The notes under the pieces are model-generated. The model was not told where the DNA came from, made no database searches, and saw nothing but the letters and a program-made list of their open reading frames with translations. Shown piece by piece: positions 39,205-47,033 of a DNA stretch of 64,000 nt. Source of the stretch: Candidatus Gastranaerophilales bacterium (GTDB lineage: Bacteria; Cyanobacteriota; Vampirovibrionia; Gastranaerophilales; Gastranaerophilaceae); NCBI GenBank assembly GCA_944324945.1, contig CALUYE010000002.1, positions 62,001 to 126,000 of the forward strand, given 5' to 3'. The position numbers were made by a program, and so were the translations under genes. Numbering within the stretch: position 1 is the first letter of the stretch; every line of letters starts with the position of its first letter.

Positions 39205-39233
39205 ATTTTATCACAATTAGATATTGTTGGCAA
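39205..39233 (-). promoter_or_regulatory. Promoter for ycf23
   Basis: On the minus strand TTGCCA (39233-39228), 17 bases, then TAAAAT (39210-39205). Transcription would start near 39198, 23 bases before the ycf23 ATG. It also lies in an open frame that would otherwise extend the gene, which supports the shorter start. Confidence 0.65.
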
Positions 39234-39293
39234 TGTATACTCTGCCTTATTGTAGTAACATCAATAAGACTATAAACAATAAGGAATTGTGTG

Positions 39294-40010
39294 ATGTATA
39301 TTAATATAAAAACAAGTCTTGCAAAAAAGTTGCTATTTTTTTTCATATTTTTTAATTTGTTTATTCCGACTCCCTCGTTTTATTCCTGCGCTCAAAACCA
39401 ATTTACGTCGGAAGAAAAGAGTTTTATTGATATTTATGAAAAAATTCTTCCCTCAACGGTTACAATTGAAGCCGATATCGATAAAGGAACATCGGGCGGC
39501 ACAGGCTGTATTATCACCAAATCGGGAGTAATTTTAACAAGTTCTCATGTAATTGAAAATTCAAGAAATATTCAAGTTACAACTCATAGCGGAAAAAACT
39601 ATAGCGCCATCGTTTTAGCTATTTTAAAAAACAAAAACGATCTTGCACTTATAAAAATTAACCCTAAAGAAGACTTACAGCTTGCAAAATTCGGAAATTC
39701 CGATGAAGTAAAAGTAGGGCAGAGAGTATTGGCTCTTGGCTGCCCTTTTGGTTTTAGGGATACATTAACCGTTGGAATTGTTTCAAGGATTGATTATGAA
39801 AGAAATAAAATCCAAACAGATGCTGCAATAAATCCGGGCTGCTCAGGAGGACCGTTGTTGAATTTAAAAGGCGAAATAATAGGAATCAACCAATCAATAT
39901 ATAACCCTGATAACAATCGCTCAAATATTGGAATAGGTTTTGCACTTCCTTCAAATTATGCCGTTGATTTTATTGCAAAGGCAAAAAAGAAGCTGGCACA
40001 CATTAATTAA
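39294..40010 (+). CDS. Exported trypsin-like serine protease (HtrA-like, no PDZ)
   Basis: A chymotrypsin-fold protease of 238 residues with an N-terminal signal peptide (LLFFFIFFNLFIPTPSFYSC region). The catalytic triad is readable: His in TSSHVIE, Asp in NDLALIK and Ser in NPGCSGGPL. The usual Asn before the Ser is Cys here. Relative to DegP/HtrA it lacks PDZ domains, so it is probably a simple envelope protease. A Cys near the signal peptide end could be a lipoprotein site but lacks a clear lipobox. ATG 39294 is preferred because AAGGA lies eight bases upstream; a GTG is three bases before it. Confidence 0.88.
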   Translation: MYINIKTSLAKKLLFFFIFFNLFIPTPSFYSCAQNQFTSEEKSFIDIYEKILPSTVTIEADIDKGTSGGTGCIITKSGVILTSSHVIENSRNIQVTTHSGKNYSAIVLAILKNKNDLALIKINPKEDLQLAKFGNSDEVKVGQRVLALGCPFGFRDTLTVGIVSRIDYERNKIQTDAAINPGCSGGPLLNLKGEIIGINQSIYNPDNNRSNIGIGFALPSNYAVDFIAKAKKKLAHIN

Positions 40011-40089
40011 TATAACTTAATATACTCTTAAAAAATAACAATAATTTGCCCTAAAAACTCTTTATTTAATTATATCAGAGAGTAAAATT

Positions 40090-42099
40090 ATGTCGGGCGA
40101 ATTAAGTATTAGCAATACAAGTTTTAATAAAATAAATTACGGTTATTTGAAATCAAATAATGTTGTTTCAAATAACTCTTCTTGTATTTTTACCGATAAT
40201 AATTCAAATTCAACTCAAGATATTGATTATTTATTTAATAAACTTGACGATGCAAAAGAAAATGACGGAATTTTTACTTCTCTGTGGGATAAATTTAAAG
40301 GGTTTGTTAATCTCGGCTCAAGTTCTTCAAAGTGCGAAAAAGCAATTGAAGATTATAAAGAAGGAAAAATTGATTTTTGTGAAGTTGAATCAATGATTGA
40401 TAAATTTGATTCAAAACAAAAAGATTCGCTGAATTTATTTGCTAATATTGTAACGGGTGTTGCATCAGTTGCGGTTATTTCAAGTGCATTCTTAACGGGC
40501 GGCTTGCCTTTAGCGCTTTTGGGCGCAGCAGGTATTGGTGCATTAAGTAAAACGGGAATAAAATTTTTAGATAGAGCAACAAATAATCTAAAAGGTGATG
40601 CGGCGGATAAAAAAGAGTTGTTAAAAGATGCGCTAACAGGTGCTTTAGATGGTGCTGTTAGTGTTGCTACCATGGGATTTTCTCCATACAGCGTCTCGCT
40701 TGGTACCGTAACAAAACAATCACTAAAACAAACGGCAATTCAAGGTTTTTCAAACGGTGCAAAATCGGGCGCAATCTCGGGTGCCATAACCGGTGCAGGG
40801 GATTATACAATAAATACTTTTGTTGATGATGATGAATTTAATTTTGGTGATTTTACAAAAAATACAGTAATGACTGCTGCTTTTGGAGGATTAACGGGCG
40901 GCATATTTGAAGGAATTTCAGGCTCAATTCAATATAAATCAAGCTATAATACCTTTTTAAGAAGAAAAGAGCAGTTTCCTTCGCTTGATGATGATACAAT
41001 TATAAAATTATCCTCTGAAGCGGATTATTTAAAAAACAGCTATATTTATAACGATATAGTTGAATATGAAACGCACAATAACTTTGATAATGTTGATTCA
41101 ATTGTAAATATCAGTGCAAGAGTAAAAGGAAATGATTCAATTTTTTCAAAGCTTGCAAGTAAATATTCTAATGGTCAATTAAATGAAATTACGCATTCAA
41201 ATTGTTTTGAAGCAATAGCGGATGCGTACGGCACAAGGCTTCAATTGAAAAGTTTGAGTACTGATGATGCAGCGGATATAATAAATAATTTCTTAAAAGA
41301 TTCTCCTTATGATTATAATGACTATTTGAGATTTCTAAATAATGAACAGATAGATTTAACTATGCGCGATTATTTCAAAAAAGAAAATAAGAATATTTTA
41401 AACATCTTAAAAGAAAAACAAACAAACGAAGCGTTTACGGCACTTTTAGATGCCATTGATAATAAAAGATTAAATATTACGGAATTAAATAACTACGGAG
41501 ACGAATTTTCGTCTTATTTTACGGATAAACAAATAAATCAAATAGCTGATACTTATTACGATCGCTACAATAAAACCCTTACTGTTGTTACTGATATTTC
41601 AAATATAGATGCCAAAGGGGCAAAAATCACTCTGGATGATGAAGGTAACACTGTTTTAGAGTTCAAAAATTTAATTGTTAAAGAAAAAAATGCAATTAAA
41701 AAATCAGGCTATGCATCAAGCCAGATGAATACGGTTTATGATTTTGGCAAAGGCGAAAAAGGCCTTGGTGAGCTTCAAATAAGGGGAGCACAATTAAATG
41801 AATTTGCCGATGCAGAACATGTTCCCTATGATATAAGAAGCGGTAAAATTGTAAGGTCTGATAAGAAATATTCTTCCATTTACGAAGTTATTAAATCGAT
41901 GTCTAAAAAAAGTTTCAATAAATATAATGAATATTTAACATCGGTTTATCATTATTACAGATTAAAAGAACTGGGTATAAATATAAATGTACCAACGCTT
42001 TCAGGCAGATTTTTTACCACGGAAGGTGATGAAATTACAAATTCAGTTGTCAATTTATTATCTTCAGATGCTTTAATACAATTAAAAAATACCAAATAA
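40090..42099 (+). CDS. Toxin-like protein with C-terminal RelA/SpoT-type alarmone synthetase domain
   Basis: 669 residues, three parts. Residues 1-110: polar, no signal peptide. Residues 113-280: Gly/Ala-rich hydrophobic repeats (VTGVASVAVI, GAISGAITGAGDYT, FGGLTGGIFEGISG), as in pretoxin or membrane-insertion regions. Residues 340-585: a nucleotidyltransferase matching RelA/SpoT synthetases: ARVKGNDSIFSKL (Arg344, Lys346, Ser350, Lys354) against RVKxxxSIxxK; IADAYGTR with Asp378 at the metal site; SGYASSQMNTVY (Gly540-Tyr541, Tyr550) against NGYxSxHTxVY; GELQIRG with Glu561 and Gln563 against EIQIRT; then AEHVPY. An insert of about 150 residues (385-535) splits the domain. No HD hydrolase or TGS domain. 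Known relatives include toxSAS toxins and Tas1. Product and target are unknown. The gene at 42129 follows. Confidence 0.75.
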   Translation: MSGELSISNTSFNKINYGYLKSNNVVSNNSSCIFTDNNSNSTQDIDYLFNKLDDAKENDGIFTSLWDKFKGFVNLGSSSSKCEKAIEDYKEGKIDFCEVESMIDKFDSKQKDSLNLFANIVTGVASVAVISSAFLTGGLPLALLGAAGIGALSKTGIKFLDRATNNLKGDAADKKELLKDALTGALDGAVSVATMGFSPYSVSLGTVTKQSLKQTAIQGFSNGAKSGAISGAITGAGDYTINTFVDDDEFNFGDFTKNTVMTAAFGGLTGGIFEGISGSIQYKSSYNTFLRRKEQFPSLDDDTIIKLSSEADYLKNSYIYNDIVEYETHNNFDNVDSIVNISARVKGNDSIFSKLASKYSNGQLNEITHSNCFEAIADAYGTRLQLKSLSTDDAADIINNFLKDSPYDYNDYLRFLNNEQIDLTMRDYFKKENKNILNILKEKQTNEAFTALLDAIDNKRLNITELNNYGDEFSSYFTDKQINQIADTYYDRYNKTLTVVTDISNIDAKGAKITLDDEGNTVLEFKNLIVKEKNAIKKSGYASSQMNTVYDFGKGEKGLGELQIRGAQLNEFADAEHVPYDIRSGKIVRSDKKYSSIYEVIKSMSKKSFNKYNEYLTSVYHYYRLKELGININVPTLSGRFFTTEGDEITNSVVNLLSSDALIQLKNTK

Positions 42100-42128
42100 A
42101 CTTTTTAAGTTATAATTAAAGGAAAGAT

Positions 42129-42566
42129 ATGGATTTAACACTAAATAATATAAAAATCAATAAAAATAAGCCTTTGTTTATGGGGAGTAGATTAAAATTG
42201 ATGTCAAAAGATGAAAAAATGTCAAAATTGATTGATGCTTCAATAAAGTATTTAAACGGCACTCTTGAGCGCGAAATGCCCGAGAATGGTAAATTTGCAA
42301 AAGTATTTGTAAGTTTTGATATTCCAAATACCAATAACGAGGCAATTTTGTTTGCAAAATATGATGAAGAAGAACCTGCCCTAAAAAGGCGCTTAATCCT
42401 TGGAGTAAGGCATAAAAACAGGGACAGATTAGCATCAGCTCAACTTATCTGCGGCACAAAAAAAGATATCCTTGAATATCTTTCAAATTCTCAAAATAAA
42501 TCTGAAATAAAGTCGCTTTTAGAAAATTTATCAAAAAATACGGATGATTATTATTCAAGTTTTTAA
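42129..42566 (+). CDS. Hypothetical protein downstream of the RelA/SpoT-domain gene (possible partner)
   Basis: No family recognised. The protein has 145 residues and starts MDLTLNNIKINKNKPLFMGS after a good AGGAAAG site. It is mixed alpha/beta with no signal peptide: a central strand pattern KVFVSFDIPN, AILFAKYDEE, RRLILGVRHK and a C-terminal helical region with many Lys and Glu. It begins 29 bases after the preceding gene, and a TATAAT at 42111-42116 could give it extra transcription. Toxin-immunity pairs often have this arrangement, so an immunity or chaperone role is possible, but nothing in its own sequence proves it. Confidence 0.6.
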   Translation: MDLTLNNIKINKNKPLFMGSRLKLMSKDEKMSKLIDASIKYLNGTLEREMPENGKFAKVFVSFDIPNTNNEAILFAKYDEEEPALKRRLILGVRHKNRDRLASAQLICGTKKDILEYLSNSQNKSEIKSLLENLSKNTDDYYSSF

Positions 42567-42640
42567 TTTAAATTCAACTTGTGAAGTTTTTTAAAAAATT
42601 GTATAATTATTTTTATTAAATTTAATTTAAGGAGAGGATT

Positions 42641-43369
42641 ATGCAAAAAATTAAAGAATTTCAAGTTTTGATTTCATGTCTTTTAGTTTGTTTAGTTGTA
42701 TTGATTTCATCTTTAATTTTTGCATCAAAAATTCAGCGCAATGAAAATATCACGGTAACAGGTTCAGCCTATAAAATTGTTACATCAGACAGCGCTAAAT
42801 TAACCGTTCAGGTAAAAACAAAAGCACCTAATTTAAAAGATGCTTATGAAAAAATGAAAGTTCAACAGCCAAAAGTCGTAGACTATCTTTTATCAAAAGG
42901 TATAGATAAAAAAGATATCGAAATTAAAACCTTTGGCGGATATTATAACTATAAATCACTGCCCGGTGGCGGTACAAACATGAATGAACCTGTCAGCTAT
43001 AACGGCGAACAAAATATTGAATTTAAATCAAGTGATGTAAATAAAATTAAAGAAATTTCAACCGATATTCAAAATCTTACATCAAGCGGGCTTAATATCT
43101 GGGTTATGCAGCCTGAATATTATTATTCAGACTTAGGAAAAGTAAAAATTGACCTTTTAAAAGAAGCAGCGCTTGACGCTAAACAAAGAGCAGCTTCAAT
43201 GCTAAGTGCAACAGGTTCAAAAGTCGGCAAAGTACAACAAATGAAAATGGGCGTTTTTCAAATTACCCCTCCTGATAGCACCATGGTATCGGATTACGGC
43301 TATAATGACACAACAACAATAGACAAAAAAGTTACGGCAGTAACAAACGTTGTGTTTAAGGTTAAGTAG
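42641..43369 (+). CDS. SIMPL (DUF541) domain protein, membrane-anchored
   Basis: A 242-residue member of the same family as the gene at 9882. The N-terminus has one hydrophobic helix (residues about 8-30) without an obvious cleavage site, so it may be anchored. The SIMPL core is visible: ITVTGSAYKIVTSDSAKLTV at the start of the domain and AALDAKQRAASMLSATGSKVG near the end. Function in the family is uncertain. It is preceded by an AAGGAGAGG site. It stands alone, 72 bases after the possible partner gene. Confidence 0.85.
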   Translation: MQKIKEFQVLISCLLVCLVVLISSLIFASKIQRNENITVTGSAYKIVTSDSAKLTVQVKTKAPNLKDAYEKMKVQQPKVVDYLLSKGIDKKDIEIKTFGGYYNYKSLPGGGTNMNEPVSYNGEQNIEFKSSDVNKIKEISTDIQNLTSSGLNIWVMQPEYYYSDLGKVKIDLLKEAALDAKQRAASMLSATGSKVGKVQQMKMGVFQITPPDSTMVSDYGYNDTTTIDKKVTAVTNVVFKVK

Positions 43370-43376
43370 CTTTAAT

Positions 43377-44359
43377 ATGGAAAATATTATTTTAAATAAC
43401 AAAGTTATATAAAAGAGTAAATTTTAAACTTGAAGATAACCTTGAAGATTTGGTTGTGAAATATTCAAAAGAGATTTTTGGTAAAGATACTCTTTATTTT
43501 GATATCAAAAAAAAGAATGTCAAAAGATAGAATAATATCAATTCCGGATGCTTATTTAATTGATTTTACTTTTGAAAATGACCCTAAATTTTGCATTATT
43601 GAAAATGAACTAACACAGCATGACGTTTTTAAACATATCGGAGAGCAAATTTTAAAGTTCGATGTTTCTTATAAGGCAAGCGGTCATAAGCTTAAAGAAG
43701 TCATTTTAAGCGAAATTCAAAAAGATTCCAAAAAAGAAAATTTTATCAAAGAAAAAATTGTCAGGTCTCAATACCGTAATATTGACGATTTTTTAGAAGA
43801 TATAATTTTTAAAAAAGAACCGACATGTATTGTTGTAATTGATGATGATTCTTCGGAGCTGCAAAATGTCCTGAGCCGTTTAAAAATAAATACTGATACA
43901 GTGATTTTCCAAGCATTTAAAAACGGTTCTGATTATGCCTATAAATTCACCCCTTTTCAGGATGAAATAAGAGAAATTGAGGACAATATGCCAAAAGTAA
44001 ACATTGATGAACTCGATACAATAATTGTCCCCGCGCGTGAAGAAGGCTTTAATAGAGTATTTTTGGGTGAAAATGCATGGTATGCAATAAAAATATCGTC
44101 ATCAATGATACCAAAAATTAAATATATTGCATCTTATCAAACAGCGCCTGTTTCCGCAATAACTTATTTTGCACAGGTTGATAAAATTGAAAAATATCAG
44201 GATAGCGCAAAATATATAATATATTTTAAAGAACCTGCAAAAAAACTTCCAAAATCGGTTAAAATAGGCAAAAACAGTGCTCTTGCGCCGCAAGCTCCAA
44301 GATATGTCAATTTTAACAAATTATCAAACGCAAAAACGCTTGATGATATTTTTAAATAA
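43377..44359 (+). pseudogene. Frameshifted gene for a PD-(D/E)XK nuclease-like protein
   Basis: Coding sense continues across three frames. Frame A: ATG at 43377 gives MENIILNNK, then hits a stop at 43410. Frame C takes over at 43405 (LYKRVNFKLEDN, ending FDIKKK), through an A8 run at 43507-43514, and stops soon after. The third frame continues from 43514 as MSKDRIISIPDAYLIDF to 44359. Deleting one base near 43404 and one A from the A8 run would give a single protein of about 326 residues. The core IPDAYLIDF...IENELTQHDVFKHI looks like a nuclease-type PD...ExE site, and homologous proteins with this exact order (as I recall the family) start with the frame A peptide. Either two real mutations, ribosomal slippage at A8, or sequencing error. 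The longest intact piece alone (43514-44359) could still be made. Confidence 0.6.
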
Positions 44360-45430
44360 TCAGTCTTTAATTGATTTTATAAATTCAAGTTTTGATTTTG
44401 TTGTCAAATAAAGGTCTTTGTAAGTTGTTTTATGATTTTGCAGAATTATTTTTTGTAATTCATCAATTGCGATAAATTTTTCAAATTGATTGAAATCGTT
44501 TATATTTCTTGTGCACATTTTAAAAAGAACGGTGTATAGTTTTCTTTTTAGTTTTGATATTATTGAAGAATTGACACATTCTTTTCTTTTATTTGAATGT
44601 GATGAAATAATTATATCTTTTGGCATATTCATAAAATTTGAATACTGCAAGCGCGCAAATTCTTCTTCTTTATTTTGTACATTAATTTCAATATTTTCAA
44701 AAGAAAGTTTTTTAAGAGGAAAAATCGTTTCTTCATTGAAAAAACCATAAATTGATAGAATATAGTTATCTATATTATCGGGGCCATAGAATATTTTTTT
44801 GCTTGTTTTGTCAAATATGGGATTGTTTTCAATTTCATTGTTAAAAAATTCAATAACTTTACCCCAGTTATCTATGGATAATTTTTTATATTTTAAATAT
44901 TCAACATACTTTTTATATTCTTCTATTGTTAAATCTTCCCTGTATCTGTCATGCGCAAATATATCGATATTGACGCAGTTGTTGATATCTTTTCCGTAAA
45001 TTAATTGAATATGATGCGGAGTTTGGGAATATAGAATTTGATTGGGATATTTTTTTAAATATTTATCCCAAACAAGCGAGCGGTTGTCTAATGAGAAGAA
45101 AATTAAGGAAGGAGGGATATATTTAAAAGTTTTATTACAAAAATTCAGAAATTTATTGTAATCTTCTCTCATCATTCCTAAATCAAAATCATCATCCCAA
45201 GGCACAAACCCACTGTTTCTGATTGCACCGATTAAAGTCCCGCCTATCGGGAAATAAGGGATATTTAGAGAATCAATATATGAAATAATTGTTTTTGCAA
45301 AATCAAGTACAGATAGCTGGTATTTTCTTAAATTACCTTCTGCGCATTTAAGATTTTTGGCGTCAAGAGTTTTATATATTTCTTTATATTCTTTTATTGT
45401 TTTTTTATAAAGTTTTTTATAGTCGTTCAT
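44360..45430 (-). CDS. LicD-family phosphotransferase
   Basis: A 356-residue protein of the LicD/fukutin nucleotidyltransferase-fold family, which transfers phosphocholine or similar groups to surface glycans. The signature GGTLIGAIRNSGFVPWDDDFD is intact in two parts (GGTLIGAIRN; PWDDDFDLGM, with three catalytic Asp). The rest is specific to the host lineage and rich in Lys and Asn. It is the last gene of a minus-strand cluster with two FkbM methyltransferases. Its stop abuts the end of the frameshifted gene on the other strand. Confidence 0.85.
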   Translation of the reverse strand: MNDYKKLYKKTIKEYKEIYKTLDAKNLKCAEGNLRKYQLSVLDFAKTIISYIDSLNIPYFPIGGTLIGAIRNSGFVPWDDDFDLGMMREDYNKFLNFCNKTFKYIPPSLIFFSLDNRSLVWDKYLKKYPNQILYSQTPHHIQLIYGKDINNCVNIDIFAHDRYREDLTIEEYKKYVEYLKYKKLSIDNWGKVIEFFNNEIENNPIFDKTSKKIFYGPDNIDNYILSIYGFFNEETIFPLKKLSFENIEINVQNKEEEFARLQYSNFMNMPKDIIISSHSNKRKECVNSSIISKLKRKLYTVLFKMCTRNINDFNQFEKFIAIDELQKIILQNHKTTYKDLYLTTKSKLEFIKSIKD

Positions 45431-45438
45431 TTTTTCCC

Positions 45439-45843
45439 TTAAAATAATATCTGTTTTATTAAAAAAGAGAGTGTTGGTTTTAATAGGTTATCAACCTTTT
45501 TCTCTTCGTTTTTTGAATTGATTAAAATTTCATGTTTTATATTTTCTATAGCGCCCACGCTTTTTCTTAAATTAACTAAAATTAAATCAAAATCTTTTTC
45601 TTTTAGTTCAATAGGGTTTATAACAGGGTATGACATAAATTTTTCGCTTGAATTTATTTTATATTTTGAATCACAAAACGCTACTATGTTTAATTTTGAA
45701 AAATCATAGTTTTCAAAAAGAATTTTGCTCATAATTCCTGCGCCGTATAAAATGATTTTTTTATTTTTATATTTTTTTATAAGCTTATTAATTTGCTTTT
45801 TTGTGTTTATATTTTTAAAATAATTTAAATATTGACTATCCAT
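45439..45843 (-). CDS. Small Rossmann-type nucleotide-binding protein of the glycan cluster
   Basis: 134 residues from the ATG at 45843, chosen because GAGG precedes it by seven bases; a TTG three bases upstream is less likely. After a polar N-terminus it has KKIILYGAGIMSKIL, a GxG nucleotide-binding loop, then IVAFCDSKYKI and a helix. This is the same type of domain found at the N-terminus of the two FkbM proteins next door, here as a stand-alone unit. The function is probably as a sugar or nucleotide binding partner; it lacks any catalytic domain. Confidence 0.65.
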   Translation of the reverse strand: MDSQYLNYFKNINTKKQINKLIKKYKNKKIILYGAGIMSKILFENYDFSKLNIVAFCDSKYKINSSEKFMSYPVINPIELKEKDFDLILVNLRKSVGAIENIKHEILINSKNEEKKVDNLLKPTLSFLIKQILF

Positions 45844-45859
45844 CAAAAATCCTCAAAAA

Positions 45860-46981
45860 CTATTTATTCAATTCATCGGGTATGGCATAAATTACGCTTT
45901 CGCAGTAATTATAAGAGTAATGACCAAGGTAGAATTTATAATTTTTAAGGTGTGATTTTAAATAAATCGGAATATTAACAAAATCATCGTTTGAATGATA
46001 TATTGAAATTGCAAGCTGGGGTCTGTCTTTTGCTATTGTTTCTGCTGCACCATAAAGCGCATATAATTCTGAACCTTCTATATCCATTTTAATAAAATCC
46101 GCTTTTTTATTTTTTTCTTTTCTGATGTTATCAATGCTTTGCGCTTTTATTTTATTTAGAATTTCGTTTTTATTTTGTTCTTTAACCCCCTTAACACCGC
46201 GAACTCTTGAAGCGGCACTGCTTGCCGTATTTTCAAAAAAGTCAAGTTCGCATTCTTTATCCCACATAGCGTTTGGGATAATTTCGACAAAATTTCCCTT
46301 TGTTAAAAAGTAATCGAAATTTTTGTCTTTAAATTTATCGTACATAGGTTCAAACGCATATATTTTTTGAAGGTTGGGTAGTTCTTTTTTAAAAGCAAGC
46401 GCATGGATTCCGTTGCAAAATCCCCCGTCATATATTGTTTCAATTGCATCTTTATTTATGTATTCAAGATATTGTTTAAAATAATCTCTAAAATATCCTG
46501 TTTTTGAGATATTGTATTTATTTGATACATAATTTTCAACTTCGCTATAGTTTTTAATTCCTCTTTTGCAATCCCATAATAAATTATAAAGCTCTTTATT
46601 TTCCCTTGTTTCAAAAACCATAAGTGCCTGTTTTTGTTTATCGTTAAATTTCATTGTGCGAATATAGGATTCTAATTTTTTGGGTATCACCAAATGGTTA
46701 ATCCCTAAATATTTAAATATTGCATCTGTGTGGCATGAAGCTTGTCTTACGGTAATCAGCGCGGTGTCGATTTTGTTTTTATGGTTTTCAAAATCTTTTA
46801 TATTTATAACTTTCAAGCCGTCTTTAATTGAATTACCTTTATATGAATCAATAAAAAATTCAATTTCAACATCTTTTCTATTTGTCTCTATATAATCCCT
46901 TATGACCTCAGCACAGCTTCCTGCGCCATATAGGGCAATTTTTGCATTCTTTTTAATTTTATCCGTAAATTCTTTTAGCAT
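45860..46981 (-). CDS. FkbM-family methyltransferase with N-terminal nucleotide-binding domain (copy 2)
   Basis: 373 residues in two parts. Residues 1-100: a Rossmann-like domain (KIALYGAGSCAEVIRD, EFFIDSYKG). Residues about 180-370: an FkbM methyltransferase (TIYDGGFCNGIHALAF as the SAM loop, IYAFEPMYDKF, DFIKMDIEGSELYALYGA, LAISIYHSNDDF). FkbM enzymes O-methylate sugars and other small groups. A linker in between has no match. It is close to the neighbouring copy in order and sequence, so the pair arose by tandem duplication. It lies 52 bases after the first copy. Confidence 0.85.
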   Translation of the reverse strand: MLKEFTDKIKKNAKIALYGAGSCAEVIRDYIETNRKDVEIEFFIDSYKGNSIKDGLKVINIKDFENHKNKIDTALITVRQASCHTDAIFKYLGINHLVIPKKLESYIRTMKFNDKQKQALMVFETRENKELYNLLWDCKRGIKNYSEVENYVSNKYNISKTGYFRDYFKQYLEYINKDAIETIYDGGFCNGIHALAFKKELPNLQKIYAFEPMYDKFKDKNFDYFLTKGNFVEIIPNAMWDKECELDFFENTASSAASRVRGVKGVKEQNKNEILNKIKAQSIDNIRKEKNKKADFIKMDIEGSELYALYGAAETIAKDRPQLAISIYHSNDDFVNIPIYLKSHLKNYKFYLGHYSYNYCESVIYAIPDELNK

Positions 46982-47033
46982 ATTCTTTCCTTTTGTTTGA
47001 TTATATCAGTTCCAAAAAGACAATTTAATAATG

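Noticed and set aside
39176-39346. 57-residue N-terminal extension of Ycf23
   Set aside because: It spans a good promoter and the start region of the divergent protease gene; the ATG at 39175 has its own ribosome binding site and matches the family start.
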